Positions 9,424 through 18,737 of a stretch of DNA of 64,000 nucleotides are shown here, piece by piece. The stretch is taken from NCBI RefSeq assembly GCF_007859755.1, contig NZ_SJPF01000004.1:496894-560893 (forward strand), in the 5' to 3' direction. Positions within the stretch are counted from its first letter, which is position 1, and each line of letters opens with the position of its first letter. The stretch comes from Blastopirellula retiformator (GTDB lineage Bacteria; Planctomycetota; Planctomycetia; Pirellulales; Pirellulaceae). A model generated the notes under the pieces. It did not search any database, had not been told where the DNA came from, and worked only from the letters and a program-made list of their open reading frames with translations. The position numbers and the translations under genes were made by a program.

Positions 9424-9972
9424 ATGATAAAAGTTTCCCAACGAAATATTGGCCGATCGGAGCCGAGCGCGTTGCCGATTTCTTCCGACCAATTCGAGCG
9501 ACTAATTCACGAGCATAGCCCGGCGCTCTATCGCGTCGCATTTCGAATGTTGGGAGATCGCCACCTGGCCGAGGACGTTCTGCAGGAAGCGTTTCGCTCG
9601 GTCTGGACGGGCCGTGCGAAGCTCGATCCCGAGCGAAGCGAACGAGCCTGGCTCGCCTCGATTTTGCGGCGGCGAATCATCGATCGTTGGCGGAAGAAAA
9701 GCGATGTAAAGAGCGTCGGCGATTCCGAGATGCTCGACCGGGCCTCTTTCGACGTCGATCCCTTTGGAGACGAACTGAGCTCGGAGATGCAAGCGGCGCT
9801 CGAACGCCTCCCCACTGAGCTGAAGGAGACGCTGCTATTGGTGGTAGTTGGTGAACTAACGCACCGAGAAGCGGCCGAAACCTTGGGAGTTCCGATTGGG
9901 ACCGTATTATCTCGCGTAAACCGAGCCCGCGGACGACTGCGGGAATATCTTTCGGCACGTCAACCGAAGTGA
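9424..9972 (+). CDS. ECF-type RNA polymerase sigma factor
   Basis: 182 residues. Region 2 is at about 19-84 (FERLIHEHSPALYRVAF, then DVLQEAFRSVW, then AWLASILRRRIIDRWRK). Region 4 is at about 122-175, with LERLPTELKETLLLVVV and a helix-turn-helix HREAAETLGVPIGTVLSR. Regions 1 and 3 are absent, as expected of extracytoplasmic-function sigma factors. The next gene, 42 bp downstream, encodes a membrane-anchored vWA protein in the place an anti-sigma factor usually occupies, so the two are probably functionally linked. Start ATG with AGAGG ten bases upstream. Confidence 0.93.
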   Translation: MIKVSQRNIGRSEPSALPISSDQFERLIHEHSPALYRVAFRMLGDRHLAEDVLQEAFRSVWTGRAKLDPERSERAWLASILRRRIIDRWRKKSDVKSVGDSEMLDRASFDVDPFGDELSSEMQAALERLPTELKETLLLVVVGELTHREAAETLGVPIGTVLSRVNRARGRLREYLSARQPK

Positions 9973-10014
9973 CCAATAGACCGACTTCCTGGATGACGTG
10001 GAGTTTCCCCCCCA

Positions 10015-12069
10015 GTGGACTCACAAGATCCACAACACGATGATTTGGACGACATTCTTCGTCGCACGCCGACGCCGCACGATCTCGCCGCGCGCTTGAT
10101 CAACGCGGCCCAAGTCGAGCTCGACGACGCAGAAATAGACGACTCGCTGCGCGACATCCATCTTCCCGATGGCCTGGTCGACCGCATTTTGCACAGTTCG
10201 CGCAATCAGCGCGCACGACGGCCGGAACGCGAACCTGTTCACTGGCAACACATCCTCGTTTGGGGGACGGCTGCTTGCTTGCTCGTCGCCGCGTCGGTCT
10301 GGGGCTATCAGATAAAGCACCCCGAGCCGGATCCGACCAAGCCGATGGTTGTGATCGCGCCCCCCATCAAAGCAGTCGACAATTCGCTGGTATGGCTCGG
10401 CCCCGAGCAAAGCGATCTGGCCCGCGTCGATCTGGCGCACCTGACGCCGGTTGCGGCCGACGCCGGTCAGGCGATCGCGGACTTCGGCCGCCTCCAATGG
10501 CGCGATCCCGCCCAGCCGTATTCCGACTCCATGCCGCCGCAGTTGGCCCACCTGGCGTCCGACTTGCCGGTCAATCTAATGGCGGACGCCTTCTTGATGC
10601 GGTGGAAACCGCTTGGCGCCCGGCCGCTGATCAACGCCCAGCCGCGAGAAATTCGTCGCGCTGCGTCCACCGACCAACTGGCCGAGTTTTTCTCGCTGTC
10701 GCCTGGCTACGATCGCCATTTCCTGCTGCGCGAAAACGAGCAACCGTTTGTGTCGCTCCCCGACGCGAAACTCAACTCGATCACCGCGCCGCTGGCCCCC
10801 AGCCGCAGCTGGCGCGAAGCGGTTCGTCAGATCACCACCGATTCCGGCGTACCACAGCCGATTCGCCTGGAAGAGCTGGCGGCCCTGGGCGGCGCCTTGT
10901 TTGTCGACGCCCAGCGTCAGCAGGTCGCCTTGCGAACCGCGGCCGGTCCAGCGGTCTTCGCCGATCCCAGCGTTCAGTTGGTGCAGGTCGGTTTGACGGC
11001 CGGTAGCGCCGATATCGTCGATCGCCCGCCGACCCATCTGACCATCGCCGTCGATCTAACCGCCAGCATGCAAGAGAGTGGGCGCTGGGACAGCGTCCGC
11101 CAAGCCTTGGGCGAACTGATCGACCGCATGTCGACGTACGATACCGTCTCGCTCGTTTGCATTGATGAGTTCAGCCACACGCTGGTCGAAGATGCGACCT
11201 CGGCCGACGCCGACGCCTGGCGAGAAACGTTGCGTCAGATGACTCCCAACGATAGCGAATGTCTGGCCGAGGGGATTCGCTTCTCTTCGGCGGTCGCGCT
11301 GCGTACCGCTTCGTTCGGCGATATTCGCCGCCCGCTGATCATTATTTCCGACCGTTTTGATCGTTTGACCGATGCCGTTTTCGATGAGTTAATACCGCTG
11401 GTCGATGACGCCAACTCGCAGCAGGTCGAGTACCACTGGTTTACGGTCGACGACAGCGATGAGTATGGCCCGCTCGCTCAATTTTGGCGCGACGCCGGCG
11501 ACGTTTTCTCGGCCAGCGACGAGCGCTCGCTGATCCGCGGCCTGCAGGAAGTCGACTTCGGCCAGCCGACCTGTTTGGCGACCGACCTTCGGCTAACGGT
11601 CCACTGGAACACGCAGAGCGTCGCCTCGTATCGTTTGGTCGGCTGTCAGGTCGAAGCGGCTGGCCTTGGCTCGGGACAGGCTCCGCTCGAGCTGCATGGC
11701 GAAGAAGCGGCCGCCACCTTATTTGAAGTAGTGCTGACCCCCGATGGTCCGAATGAAGTCGCCCGAATCGAAGCGACTTGGCGCGATCCGGCGACCGGCA
11801 AGGCGCGGAAAGAAACGCAGGTCGTCAGCCGCTTGCAGTTCGCCCCGTCGTGGGAAGCGTCGCCGCTTTCGCTGCAGGCGGCGCAGTTGGCGGTTCAAGC
11901 GGGCGGGCTGATGCGAGAATCGTATTTCGTCCGACAACGGGGGGGAGACGCCAGCGAATTGTCGGCGATGCTCCGCCGTACCAATCGCCAACTTGTCCGT
12001 CACGGCGAGTTCGCCTACCTGGAACAATTGATACGAGCGGCCGAACGCCGTCGCACGAACGGATTTTAG
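10015..12069 (+). CDS. YfbK-like vWA protein with one membrane helix, partner of the ECF sigma factor
   Basis: 684 residues. About 80 N-terminal residues are predicted cytoplasmic, then there is a helix at about 81-101 (ILVWGTAACLLVAASVWGY). The outer part resembles YfbK: a segment with PFVSLPDAKLNSITAPLAPS and RLEELAALGG, then a vWA domain at about 340-500 with the metal site DLTAS (a DxTxS MIDAS variant), and a DUF3520-like C-terminus. No HxxxCxxC zinc anti-sigma motif is seen in the N-terminal part, so an anti-sigma role rests on position alone. Start is GTG at 10015, because an in-frame stop lies at 9994-9996 and no ATG follows it before the conserved part. Confidence 0.82.
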   Translation: MDSQDPQHDDLDDILRRTPTPHDLAARLINAAQVELDDAEIDDSLRDIHLPDGLVDRILHSSRNQRARRPEREPVHWQHILVWGTAACLLVAASVWGYQIKHPEPDPTKPMVVIAPPIKAVDNSLVWLGPEQSDLARVDLAHLTPVAADAGQAIADFGRLQWRDPAQPYSDSMPPQLAHLASDLPVNLMADAFLMRWKPLGARPLINAQPREIRRAASTDQLAEFFSLSPGYDRHFLLRENEQPFVSLPDAKLNSITAPLAPSRSWREAVRQITTDSGVPQPIRLEELAALGGALFVDAQRQQVALRTAAGPAVFADPSVQLVQVGLTAGSADIVDRPPTHLTIAVDLTASMQESGRWDSVRQALGELIDRMSTYDTVSLVCIDEFSHTLVEDATSADADAWRETLRQMTPNDSECLAEGIRFSSAVALRTASFGDIRRPLIIISDRFDRLTDAVFDELIPLVDDANSQQVEYHWFTVDDSDEYGPLAQFWRDAGDVFSASDERSLIRGLQEVDFGQPTCLATDLRLTVHWNTQSVASYRLVGCQVEAAGLGSGQAPLELHGEEAAATLFEVVLTPDGPNEVARIEATWRDPATGKARKETQVVSRLQFAPSWEASPLSLQAAQLAVQAGGLMRESYFVRQRGGDASELSAMLRRTNRQLVRHGEFAYLEQLIRAAERRRTNGF

Positions 12070-12118
12070 ATGCAGGATGCAGTTGAATGATCCAGATTAG
12101 ACGTATAAGTTAAAAACA

Positions 12119-12143
12119 GCCGCCAAACAGGCCTGTTTGCGGC
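12119..12143 (+). terminator. Hairpin terminator after the vWA gene
   Basis: GCCGCCAAACAG pairs with CTGTTTGCGGC (one bulged C), 50 nt after the stop codon, with GACCTTTT following. The T-tract is short, so confidence is moderate. Confidence 0.55.
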
Positions 12144-12270
12144 GACCTTTTCACCAGAAATCACCGCTTTTCGCCAGATCCTGGTAAACTAGACTAGCCA
12201 CGCGATCGAGTTGCTTCCTCCTCTCTACTCGATTCGCTTTCGCACTTCGCGACCAGCAAGGACTCTATCA

Positions 12271-15200
12271 ATGCCTCTGTGGGTACAACGTTTCAGCTTG
12301 ACGTTCGCGCTAGCCCTGATGCTTTCGGCTCCCCTCGCGGCCGAGGAGCCGCGGGAAGCGTTCTTAGAAGGCCTGATCCAACAAGGCTATTACGATCCGG
12401 CGATGTGGTACATCGATCAGTTGGAGAAGTCTCCCAAGACGCCCGCGGCGATGAAGGCGACGCTGCCGTACCGCAAAGCGACCGCTCAGCTAGAAGTCTC
12501 GCGCACGCAGCGGAACCCAGCCGCTCGCAAAGAGCTGCTCGACCAAGCCGACGCCAACCTCGCCGCCTTTGTGAAGGCGCAGCCGAAACATGACAAGACG
12601 ATCGACGCCCGCATGCAGCGCGGCGCCATCATGCTGGAGCGAGCCAAGCTAGAAGAACTGCTGGCCGACCGGGAGAAAGACGACGCCGCCAAAAAGAACT
12701 ACCTGGCCGAAGCGGCCAAGCAATACGATGCGGCCCGCGGCGTCTATCAAGCGACCGTTGGTCAGATCCAGGAAGTGCTGAAGGGGATTCCTTCGACGCT
12801 CGATCCGCAAGAAGACGCCTCGAAGATCGAACTTCGCGACGAACTTCGGGGCGCCTACGTTCGCGCCAACCTGCTGGCGGCGACCTCGCTGTACGAGAAG
12901 GCGAAGATCACGCCCGACGACAAGAAAAAGAAAGAGCTGCTGACCAAGTCGGCCAAAGAGTTCGACACGATCTTCGGCAAGTATCGCAAGTTCCTCTCCG
13001 GTCTCTACGCGCGACTTTACCAGGCCGAAGCCGAACTGGCCCTGGGGGACGCGAAAAAAGCGACCACCACCATTCAAAACGACCTGATGATCCTCGGCGA
13101 TCAGCCGCAAGAATTTCGAGTCTTGAAGCTGAAGTCGGTCAAGCTGTTGGCCAAGGCTTGGGCGAGCGAAGACCCGCCAAAGTACGAACAGATCGCCAAG
13201 GTCTGCGGCGGCTGGTTGGATGAGCAACAGCTGCGGGTCAGCGAAGACCGTGATCCGGAATGGATCGAACTGAAGATCCAACTCGCCAAGACCTACCAAG
13301 GCCTGGCGCCGAAGCTGGAGAAGAAGGAAGACAAGACCGAAGCGCTGAAGCGGGCGGTCAAGCTAGCGGTCGACGCCTCGAAATACCCCAGCCCGTTCCA
13401 GAAAGACGCTCTAGCGCTGCGAACCGAACTGCAAGGCGCCGACGCTGTGATTGCTGCGACCGACAAGACGCCGGAAACGTTCCAGGAAGCGAACGAAGCG
13501 GGCCGGGCCGCGATGCAGGAGATCCAGTCGCAAACCTTCGTCATCAACAAATTGAAGCAACAATTGGCCGCCGCCAAGACGCCGGCCGAAAAGGAAGACC
13601 TCACCGGGCAGATCAAGTCGGCCCAAGAGGGACTCGACAAGTCGTTCGCCAACGCCGAGAAGTTCCTGAAAATGGCGCTCGGCAAAGCGGACGTCGACGT
13701 CTCCAACGACGACTTGAATGTGATTCGCTATAGCCTGGCCTTCCTCGACTTCCAGAAGAAGGATTACTTTCCGACGATGGTGCAGGCCTCGTTCGTCGCT
13801 CGTCGTTATCCGACCAGCGCCAGCGCCAAAGCATGTGCGAAGTTGGCCTTGGCCTCGTCGCTGTTGATCTACCAAGATTCGCCGGCCGAGAAAAAGGACT
13901 TTGAAGTCGCTCAGGTCAAGCGAATCGTCAACTTCATGGCGACCCAATGGGCTGGCGAACAAGAATCGAACGAAGCGCTCGCCACCTTGGTCGGCTTTGA
14001 AGTCGCCCAAGGCCAGATCGCCGAGGCCCAGGAAACGCTGGCCAAGATCCCCGCCGACTCGGCCGCTCGATCCGATGCGGAACTAAAGCTCGGCCAATCG
14101 ATCTGGGTCAACTATCTCCGCGGCCTCAGCGCCCAGCGTCAAGCGGCCGCCGATGGCGATCCGTCCGCCGCGCCGACCGACGCGCAGCTAAACGCCATGA
14201 AGGAGAAAGCGCTCGAAGTCTTGTCGGCAGGCGTCGATAAGTACGACGGCAAAGAGCCCGACTACAGCTACGTGATCGCGGCCCTGTCGCTGGCGCAGAT
14301 CTACACCGACATCGGCGAACCGGAAAAAGCGTTCCCGCTGTTTGAGAAAGACAACGTCGGTCTCTTGAAAATGGTCGAAGCGAACTCCGACGCCGTTTCG
14401 CGGCAAGGCTTGCCGGCGATGATCTACAAAGCGGCGGTTCGCGCCTACATTTCGGCGTTGCCGAACGTCAAAGGTCAAACCGAAACCGACGCCTTGATGG
14501 TCAAAGCGGAAGAAGCGATGACGCAGCTTAAAACGCTGGTCGGCGACGACGCCGCCGGGCAGAAGCAGTTGATCGCCGTCTACATTTCGCTGGCCAAAGA
14601 CCTGCAAACGCAACTCGAAAACGCCCCGCCGACGCAAAAAGCGGCCCTTTCGGCCGGCTTCGAGGCGTTCCTCAATCGCGTCGGCGAGTCGACCAACGAC
14701 CCACTGGTGCTCAACTGGGTGGGCGAAACGTTCTACGGCCTGGGCGCCAGTTTGAAATCGGACCCGGTCGCCTCCGGCGACGCCAGCCAGTTCTTCAACA
14801 AGGCGCTGACCGTTTACGAGCGCGTCATCAACGAAGGGAGCGCAACCAACCCGCAGCTGCTGCTGCAGGTCAAGGTTCGCGTGGCGGCCGCTCGCGCCGG
14901 ACTGGGCGAATACGAACCAGCGATGGAATCGTACGTCGACGTGCTGAAAGAGAACCCGATGATGGTCAACGTTCAGGTCGATGCGGCCAAGATGCTGTAC
15001 GACTGGGGCGTCGCCAAGGATGAAGCCCTCAAGTTTGGCGAAGCGATCCAAGGCGCCTACAAGAACGACAAAAACCAGAATACGGTCTGGGGCTGGGGTC
15101 GCATTCAGTCGCTACTGGCGCGCTACGCGTCGAAAGACTCGAAGCAACCCGCCTATCGCGAAATCTTCTTTGAGGCCCGCTACAACATGGCCTTGGCCCG

Positions 15201-15411
15201 CTATCAGTACGCCGCGCGGCAGTCGTCGGAAAACGACAAGCAGAAGTATTTCGCGATGGCCGAGAAAGACATTCGCAACACCGAGTTCGCTTATCCCGAT
15301 CTGGGCGGCGAACAGTGGCGAGGCCGCTTTGACGCGCTGCTGAAGAAAATTCAAACCGCGATGCACAAGTCGCCTGTTGGCCTTTCCAAGCGGGAAGCCG
15401 CCGGGTCGTAA
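12271..15411 (+). CDS. Large secreted TPR protein
   Basis: 1,046 residues from the ATG at 12271. A TTG at 12211 would add 20 residues before a normal signal peptide (about 1-24, ending PLAAEE). Most of the chain is helical with tetratricopeptide-like helix pairs throughout, for example ARGVYQATVGQIQ, ALTVYERVINEGS and AMESYVDVLKENP, plus a Lys/Asp-rich stretch near residues 215-240. It is the first of five genes (TPR, TPR, ExbB, ExbD, ExbD) that run in the same direction. In similar planctomycete clusters the TPR proteins probably form the periplasmic partner of the motor; that is inference. Confidence 0.78.
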   Translation: MPLWVQRFSLTFALALMLSAPLAAEEPREAFLEGLIQQGYYDPAMWYIDQLEKSPKTPAAMKATLPYRKATAQLEVSRTQRNPAARKELLDQADANLAAFVKAQPKHDKTIDARMQRGAIMLERAKLEELLADREKDDAAKKNYLAEAAKQYDAARGVYQATVGQIQEVLKGIPSTLDPQEDASKIELRDELRGAYVRANLLAATSLYEKAKITPDDKKKKELLTKSAKEFDTIFGKYRKFLSGLYARLYQAEAELALGDAKKATTTIQNDLMILGDQPQEFRVLKLKSVKLLAKAWASEDPPKYEQIAKVCGGWLDEQQLRVSEDRDPEWIELKIQLAKTYQGLAPKLEKKEDKTEALKRAVKLAVDASKYPSPFQKDALALRTELQGADAVIAATDKTPETFQEANEAGRAAMQEIQSQTFVINKLKQQLAAAKTPAEKEDLTGQIKSAQEGLDKSFANAEKFLKMALGKADVDVSNDDLNVIRYSLAFLDFQKKDYFPTMVQASFVARRYPTSASAKACAKLALASSLLIYQDSPAEKKDFEVAQVKRIVNFMATQWAGEQESNEALATLVGFEVAQGQIAEAQETLAKIPADSAARSDAELKLGQSIWVNYLRGLSAQRQAAADGDPSAAPTDAQLNAMKEKALEVLSAGVDKYDGKEPDYSYVIAALSLAQIYTDIGEPEKAFPLFEKDNVGLLKMVEANSDAVSRQGLPAMIYKAAVRAYISALPNVKGQTETDALMVKAEEAMTQLKTLVGDDAAGQKQLIAVYISLAKDLQTQLENAPPTQKAALSAGFEAFLNRVGESTNDPLVLNWVGETFYGLGASLKSDPVASGDASQFFNKALTVYERVINEGSATNPQLLLQVKVRVAAARAGLGEYEPAMESYVDVLKENPMMVNVQVDAAKMLYDWGVAKDEALKFGEAIQGAYKNDKNQNTVWGWGRIQSLLARYASKDSKQPAYREIFFEARYNMALARYQYAARQSSENDKQKYFAMAEKDIRNTEFAYPDLGGEQWRGRFDALLKKIQTAMHKSPVGLSKREAAGS

Positions 15412-15478
15412 ACCTTCTCCCCACAACCTAATCACGATCGAGCCCTTATTTCGGCTCAAAAATATCTGGAGCGCTACC

Positions 15479-16498
15479 ATGCGAAACACCCTTCGACTGC
15501 TGTCTCTCACGCTGATCGCAGCGCTGACTGGACTCGCCTCCGCCGACCAGGTGCGGACCGAGTCGGGCGGCCAGACCGGCAACATCGTCAACAGCACCAA
15601 AGACGCGCTGATCCTCAACAAGTCAGGCTCGCCGGTCGAGATTCCGATCGAAGAGATCGTGACCGTCTCGTTCGATGACGAGCCGTTCGCTTTGAAGCAG
15701 GCCCGTCAGGAAGCGGCCAATGGCCAATTGCAAGATGCCCTCGATCGCTTGAAGAAGCTCGATCCGACCGGCACCGACCTGATCAAGCAGGAATTCGAAT
15801 ACCTGAAGGCCTACTGCACCGCCCGTTTGGCCTTGGCCGGCTCGGCCGACGCCAACGAAGCGACCAACCTGCTGTTCAAGTTCGCCCAAAGCGCTCCCAA
15901 CAGCTGGCACTTCTACGAAGCGGCCGAACTGCTGGGCGACCTAGCGGTTTCGCAGCAACAATATGACCGGGCGACGCAGTTTTACGGCAGTATCGCCAAC
16001 GCCAAGGCGGCCGACTTCAAGGCTCGCGCCCGCGTCTTGGCGGCTCGGGCCTTGATCGCCCAAGACAAATACGCGGAAGCGCAAAAGATGTACGACGACG
16101 TGCTGGGGCTGCAATCGCCTTCCCCCGGCGTGGCGCGGCAGAAGGACTTCGCCACGGTCGGCAAAGCGATTTGCGTCGCCGAACTCGGCAAGCCGGCCGA
16201 TGGCGTGAAGATGATCCAGCCGGTCATCGAGCGGGCCAACCCGAAAGACATCGACCTCTTCTCGGCCGCTTACAACGCTCTAGGTCGCTGCTACCTGAAG
16301 TCGAACCAGCCGAAGGACGCGCTGCTGGCCTATCTGCACACCGACATTCTGTTCTACGGCAACCCCGAGGCGCACGCCGAGGCGCTCTACTACATGAGCA
16401 AGCTGTGGAAAGAGGTCAACGACCCGGACAAAGGGGTCGCCGCGTACGACTTGCTTCGTTCTCGCTATTCCGGCAGCCGCTGGGCCAGCATGAACTAA
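15479..16498 (+). CDS. Secreted TPR protein
   Basis: 339 residues from the ATG at 15479; the upstream in-frame ATG at 15377 lies inside the previous gene. Signal peptide about 1-22 (LTLIAALTGLASA). A short N-terminal beta-rich part (TESGGQTGNIVNSTKDALIL) is followed by TPR-like helices from about 70 to the end. It sits between the large TPR protein and ExbB, and probably works with both. Confidence 0.78.
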   Translation: MRNTLRLLSLTLIAALTGLASADQVRTESGGQTGNIVNSTKDALILNKSGSPVEIPIEEIVTVSFDDEPFALKQARQEAANGQLQDALDRLKKLDPTGTDLIKQEFEYLKAYCTARLALAGSADANEATNLLFKFAQSAPNSWHFYEAAELLGDLAVSQQQYDRATQFYGSIANAKAADFKARARVLAARALIAQDKYAEAQKMYDDVLGLQSPSPGVARQKDFATVGKAICVAELGKPADGVKMIQPVIERANPKDIDLFSAAYNALGRCYLKSNQPKDALLAYLHTDILFYGNPEAHAEALYYMSKLWKEVNDPDKGVAAYDLLRSRYSGSRWASMN

Positions 16499-16737
16499 CG
16501 TCGGGAATAAAACCGCCAAACTCGTACGAAGAAAACGTAGTCGACACTCGCGTAAGCCTGATTGTCCAGCCGACATGAGTGATTAGACTGAAAACTTCCC
16601 CGCTGGGCCCAGAACGCTTTGCGGGGACTATTCACCTGCTCAAGGTAGCCCGACCGCCAGTTCGCCACCTATCTTGGGTCCCTCTCTTTTTCGCCGTCAC
16701 ATCCCACACAATCGATTTAACTCGAACGGAGCGTCCG

Positions 16738-17559
16738 ATGATCGCAGGATCGTCCCAAGTTTCTCGCTGGTTGTTTCCTGTGATTGCCGCGTTGGCTGTC
16801 CTTGTTTCGACCGCCGGCCCGCTATCGTCTCTCTCCTACGCCCAAGAGGATGGCGCTGAGCCCGCCGCTGCCGAACCGGCGGCGGACGCCGGAGCGCCTG
16901 CCGCTGATGGCGCTGCCGAACCTGCCCCGAAGAAGCTCGACGCGCTGACCTGGACGATGCAGGCCCTCAGCTACTACTTCTTCGTCTTCCTGTTGATCTC
17001 GGTGATTTTTGTGGCGTTATTCGTGATGAACATGCTCAACGCTCGCCGCGACAACGTGGTGCCGCTCCACCTGGTCGAAAGCTTTGAAGCTTGCCTGGAC
17101 GAAAACAAGGTCCAGGAAGCGTACGACCTGGCCAAAGAAGACGACACCTTCCTGGGCAAGGTTCTCTCAGCCGGCCTCGAGAAAGTCTCGCTCGGCTACG
17201 ACAAGGCGATCGAAGCGATGCAGGAAGTGGGTGAAGAAGAGAACATGAAGCTCGATCATCGTCTCAGCTACCTGGCGCTGATTGGTTCGCTCAGCCCGAT
17301 GATCGGCCTGTTCGGCACGGTCGACGGGATGATCCGGGCGTTTAGCGTGATCGCGCTTGGCGGCGCCACGCCGAATCCGGCCGAACTGGCCAACGGTATC
17401 TCGACCGCTTTGATGACGACCCTGGTTGGTCTGGCGATCGCGATTCCGGCGATCGCCTCGTTCAGCATTCTCCGCAACCGGGTCGATCGTCTCGCCCTGG
17501 AAGTTGGCATCACCAGCGAAGGCTTGATGAGCCGCTTCCAAACGGTCGGTCGCAAGTAA
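16738..17559 (+). CDS. exbB: ExbB/TolQ/MotA-family proton channel protein
   Basis: 273 residues from the ATG at 16738, with GGAGCG upstream. Unlike E. coli ExbB it begins with a cleavable-looking signal (about 1-35, ending SYAQE) and an Ala/Pro/Glu-rich linker (36-65). Three membrane helices are at about 79-99, 178-200 and 222-244, including the conserved GLFGTVDGMI and the alanine/threonine-rich ISTALMTTLVGLAIAIPA. With the two ExbD proteins encoded downstream it should form a proton-driven motor in the inner membrane. What the motor energises is unknown; no TonB gene is next to it. Confidence 0.92.
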   Translation: MIAGSSQVSRWLFPVIAALAVLVSTAGPLSSLSYAQEDGAEPAAAEPAADAGAPAADGAAEPAPKKLDALTWTMQALSYYFFVFLLISVIFVALFVMNMLNARRDNVVPLHLVESFEACLDENKVQEAYDLAKEDDTFLGKVLSAGLEKVSLGYDKAIEAMQEVGEEENMKLDHRLSYLALIGSLSPMIGLFGTVDGMIRAFSVIALGGATPNPAELANGISTALMTTLVGLAIAIPAIASFSILRNRVDRLALEVGITSEGLMSRFQTVGRK

Positions 17560-17598
17560 TCAGGCCGTTACCGACCTTGAGACACGCGGAGCAAATTC

Positions 17599-18030
17599 AT
17601 GCGAATCAAGAAATCACGTCGTGAGTTGGCCGAAGGGGATATGACCCCGATGATCGACATGACGTTTCAGCTGATCGCCTTTTTCATGGTGCTGATTAAC
17701 TTCAGCCAGGCCGAACAAGACGACAAGGTGAAACTGCCCGACAGCGAACTGGCCCGTCCGCCGGACGCCCCGCTGGTCGATGCGATCACGCTGCACATCC
17801 GCCAAAGCGGCGTTATTGTCGTCGGCGGCGACCAGCACGACATGGAACAACTGCGAAAGCGGATGATCCTCGAAAAACAGTATGCCGAAGATCCGACCAA
17901 GGTCACCGTCATTATTCGTGGAGACAGGGAGGTGGCGACCGGCAAGGTCCAGGAGGTGATTCGGCTTTGCCAAGATGTCGGCTTTGAACTATTTGCACTA
18001 AGAGCAAAAGAGCGAATCTTATTTAATTAG
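17599..18030 (+). CDS. exbD: ExbD/TolR-family protein (first copy)
   Basis: 143 residues: a short basic cytoplasmic start, one membrane helix (about 16-37) with the family signature MTPMIDMTFQL, and a periplasmic ExbD domain. Asp20 is the proton-carrying residue and is present. 39 bp after exbB and 14 bp before a second exbD, so the two products probably form a heterodimer or alternative dimers. Confidence 0.93.
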   Translation: MRIKKSRRELAEGDMTPMIDMTFQLIAFFMVLINFSQAEQDDKVKLPDSELARPPDAPLVDAITLHIRQSGVIVVGGDQHDMEQLRKRMILEKQYAEDPTKVTVIIRGDREVATGKVQEVIRLCQDVGFELFALRAKERILFN

Positions 18031-18044
18031 GAAGTTTCGCGGCT

Positions 18045-18551
18045 ATGAAGTTACGTAATTCCGCTCGCCATGCCGGCAGCGACAAGATCGACTTGCAGAT
18101 GACGCCGATGATCGACATCGTGTTTCAGCTGCTCGTCTTCTTCGTCATGACCTTCAAGGTTGCGGCGATGGAAGGGGACTTCGATATCAAGATGCCGAAA
18201 GCGGCGCAAGGCTCTCCCACGATGGACGATCTGCCGCTGAAGCTGACCTTGCGGGCCACGCCGACCGGCAAGCTGGACGAAGTCCGTCTGGGCGATCGCT
18301 CGTTCAGCGGACTGTCGTTCCAAGACAAGTTCCGGAAGCTGCAGGATCAGATCATCGAGCAGATCGGCACCAACACCGGTCCCAACTCAGCGGCCGCTAC
18401 GGCCGAGATCGAAATCGACGCCGACTACAACCTGCAATACGAGTACGTCATCGAAGCGATGACCGCCGTCACAGGGCGAGTCGACAAGGAGGGGAACATC
18501 CAGCGCTTGATCGAAAAGGTCAAGTTCTCCCCATCCTCTGGCGGCGGCTAG
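18045..18551 (+). CDS. exbD: ExbD/TolR-family protein (second copy)
   Basis: 168 residues with helix about 18-40 (MTPMIDIVFQLLVFFVMTF) and the conserved Asp24. The periplasmic part is longer than in the first copy and has a 20-residue insertion around the GTNTGPNSAAATAE segment. Last gene of the five-gene cluster, followed by a strong terminator at 18584. Confidence 0.93.
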   Translation: MKLRNSARHAGSDKIDLQMTPMIDIVFQLLVFFVMTFKVAAMEGDFDIKMPKAAQGSPTMDDLPLKLTLRATPTGKLDEVRLGDRSFSGLSFQDKFRKLQDQIIEQIGTNTGPNSAAATAEIEIDADYNLQYEYVIEAMTAVTGRVDKEGNIQRLIEKVKFSPSSGGG

Positions 18552-18583
18552 CCGTGCAGCTTCACCAGAATCAACGTCTCCGC

Positions 18584-18623
18584 AAAGAGGCCGACTCGCT
18601 ACCAGCGACCGGCCTCTTTTTTT
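18584..18623 (+). terminator. Terminator of the TPR-exbBD operon
   Basis: AAAGAGGCCG (18584-18593) pairs perfectly with CGGCCTCTTT (18610-18619), followed by further T residues to 18623. It begins 33 nt after the last exbD stop codon. Confidence 0.85.
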
Positions 18624-18629
18624 GTCGCA

Positions 18630-18735
18630 TAGTAGCCCGCAGCGCGAGCGAGGGAAATGCGGATTGAAGAAAAGCGGAAAGCGGAGGTCGAAAGGCAATC
18701 CGATTCAAGGCTTCGTCACTCGTCTCGGGCTACTA
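18630..18735. repeat. Inverted repeat abutting the xer stop codon
   Basis: TAGTAGCCCG (18630-18639) and CGGGCTACTA (18726-18735) are perfect inverted copies about 100 bp apart. Just inside and outside them, GCGAGCG and CGCTCGC can extend the pairing. The right arm ends two bases before the stop codon of the leftward recombinase gene. Similar TAGCCCGCAGCGCGAGCG strings are, from memory, common between planctomycete genes; this one occurs once here. Confidence 0.5.
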
Positions 18736-18737
18736 TT

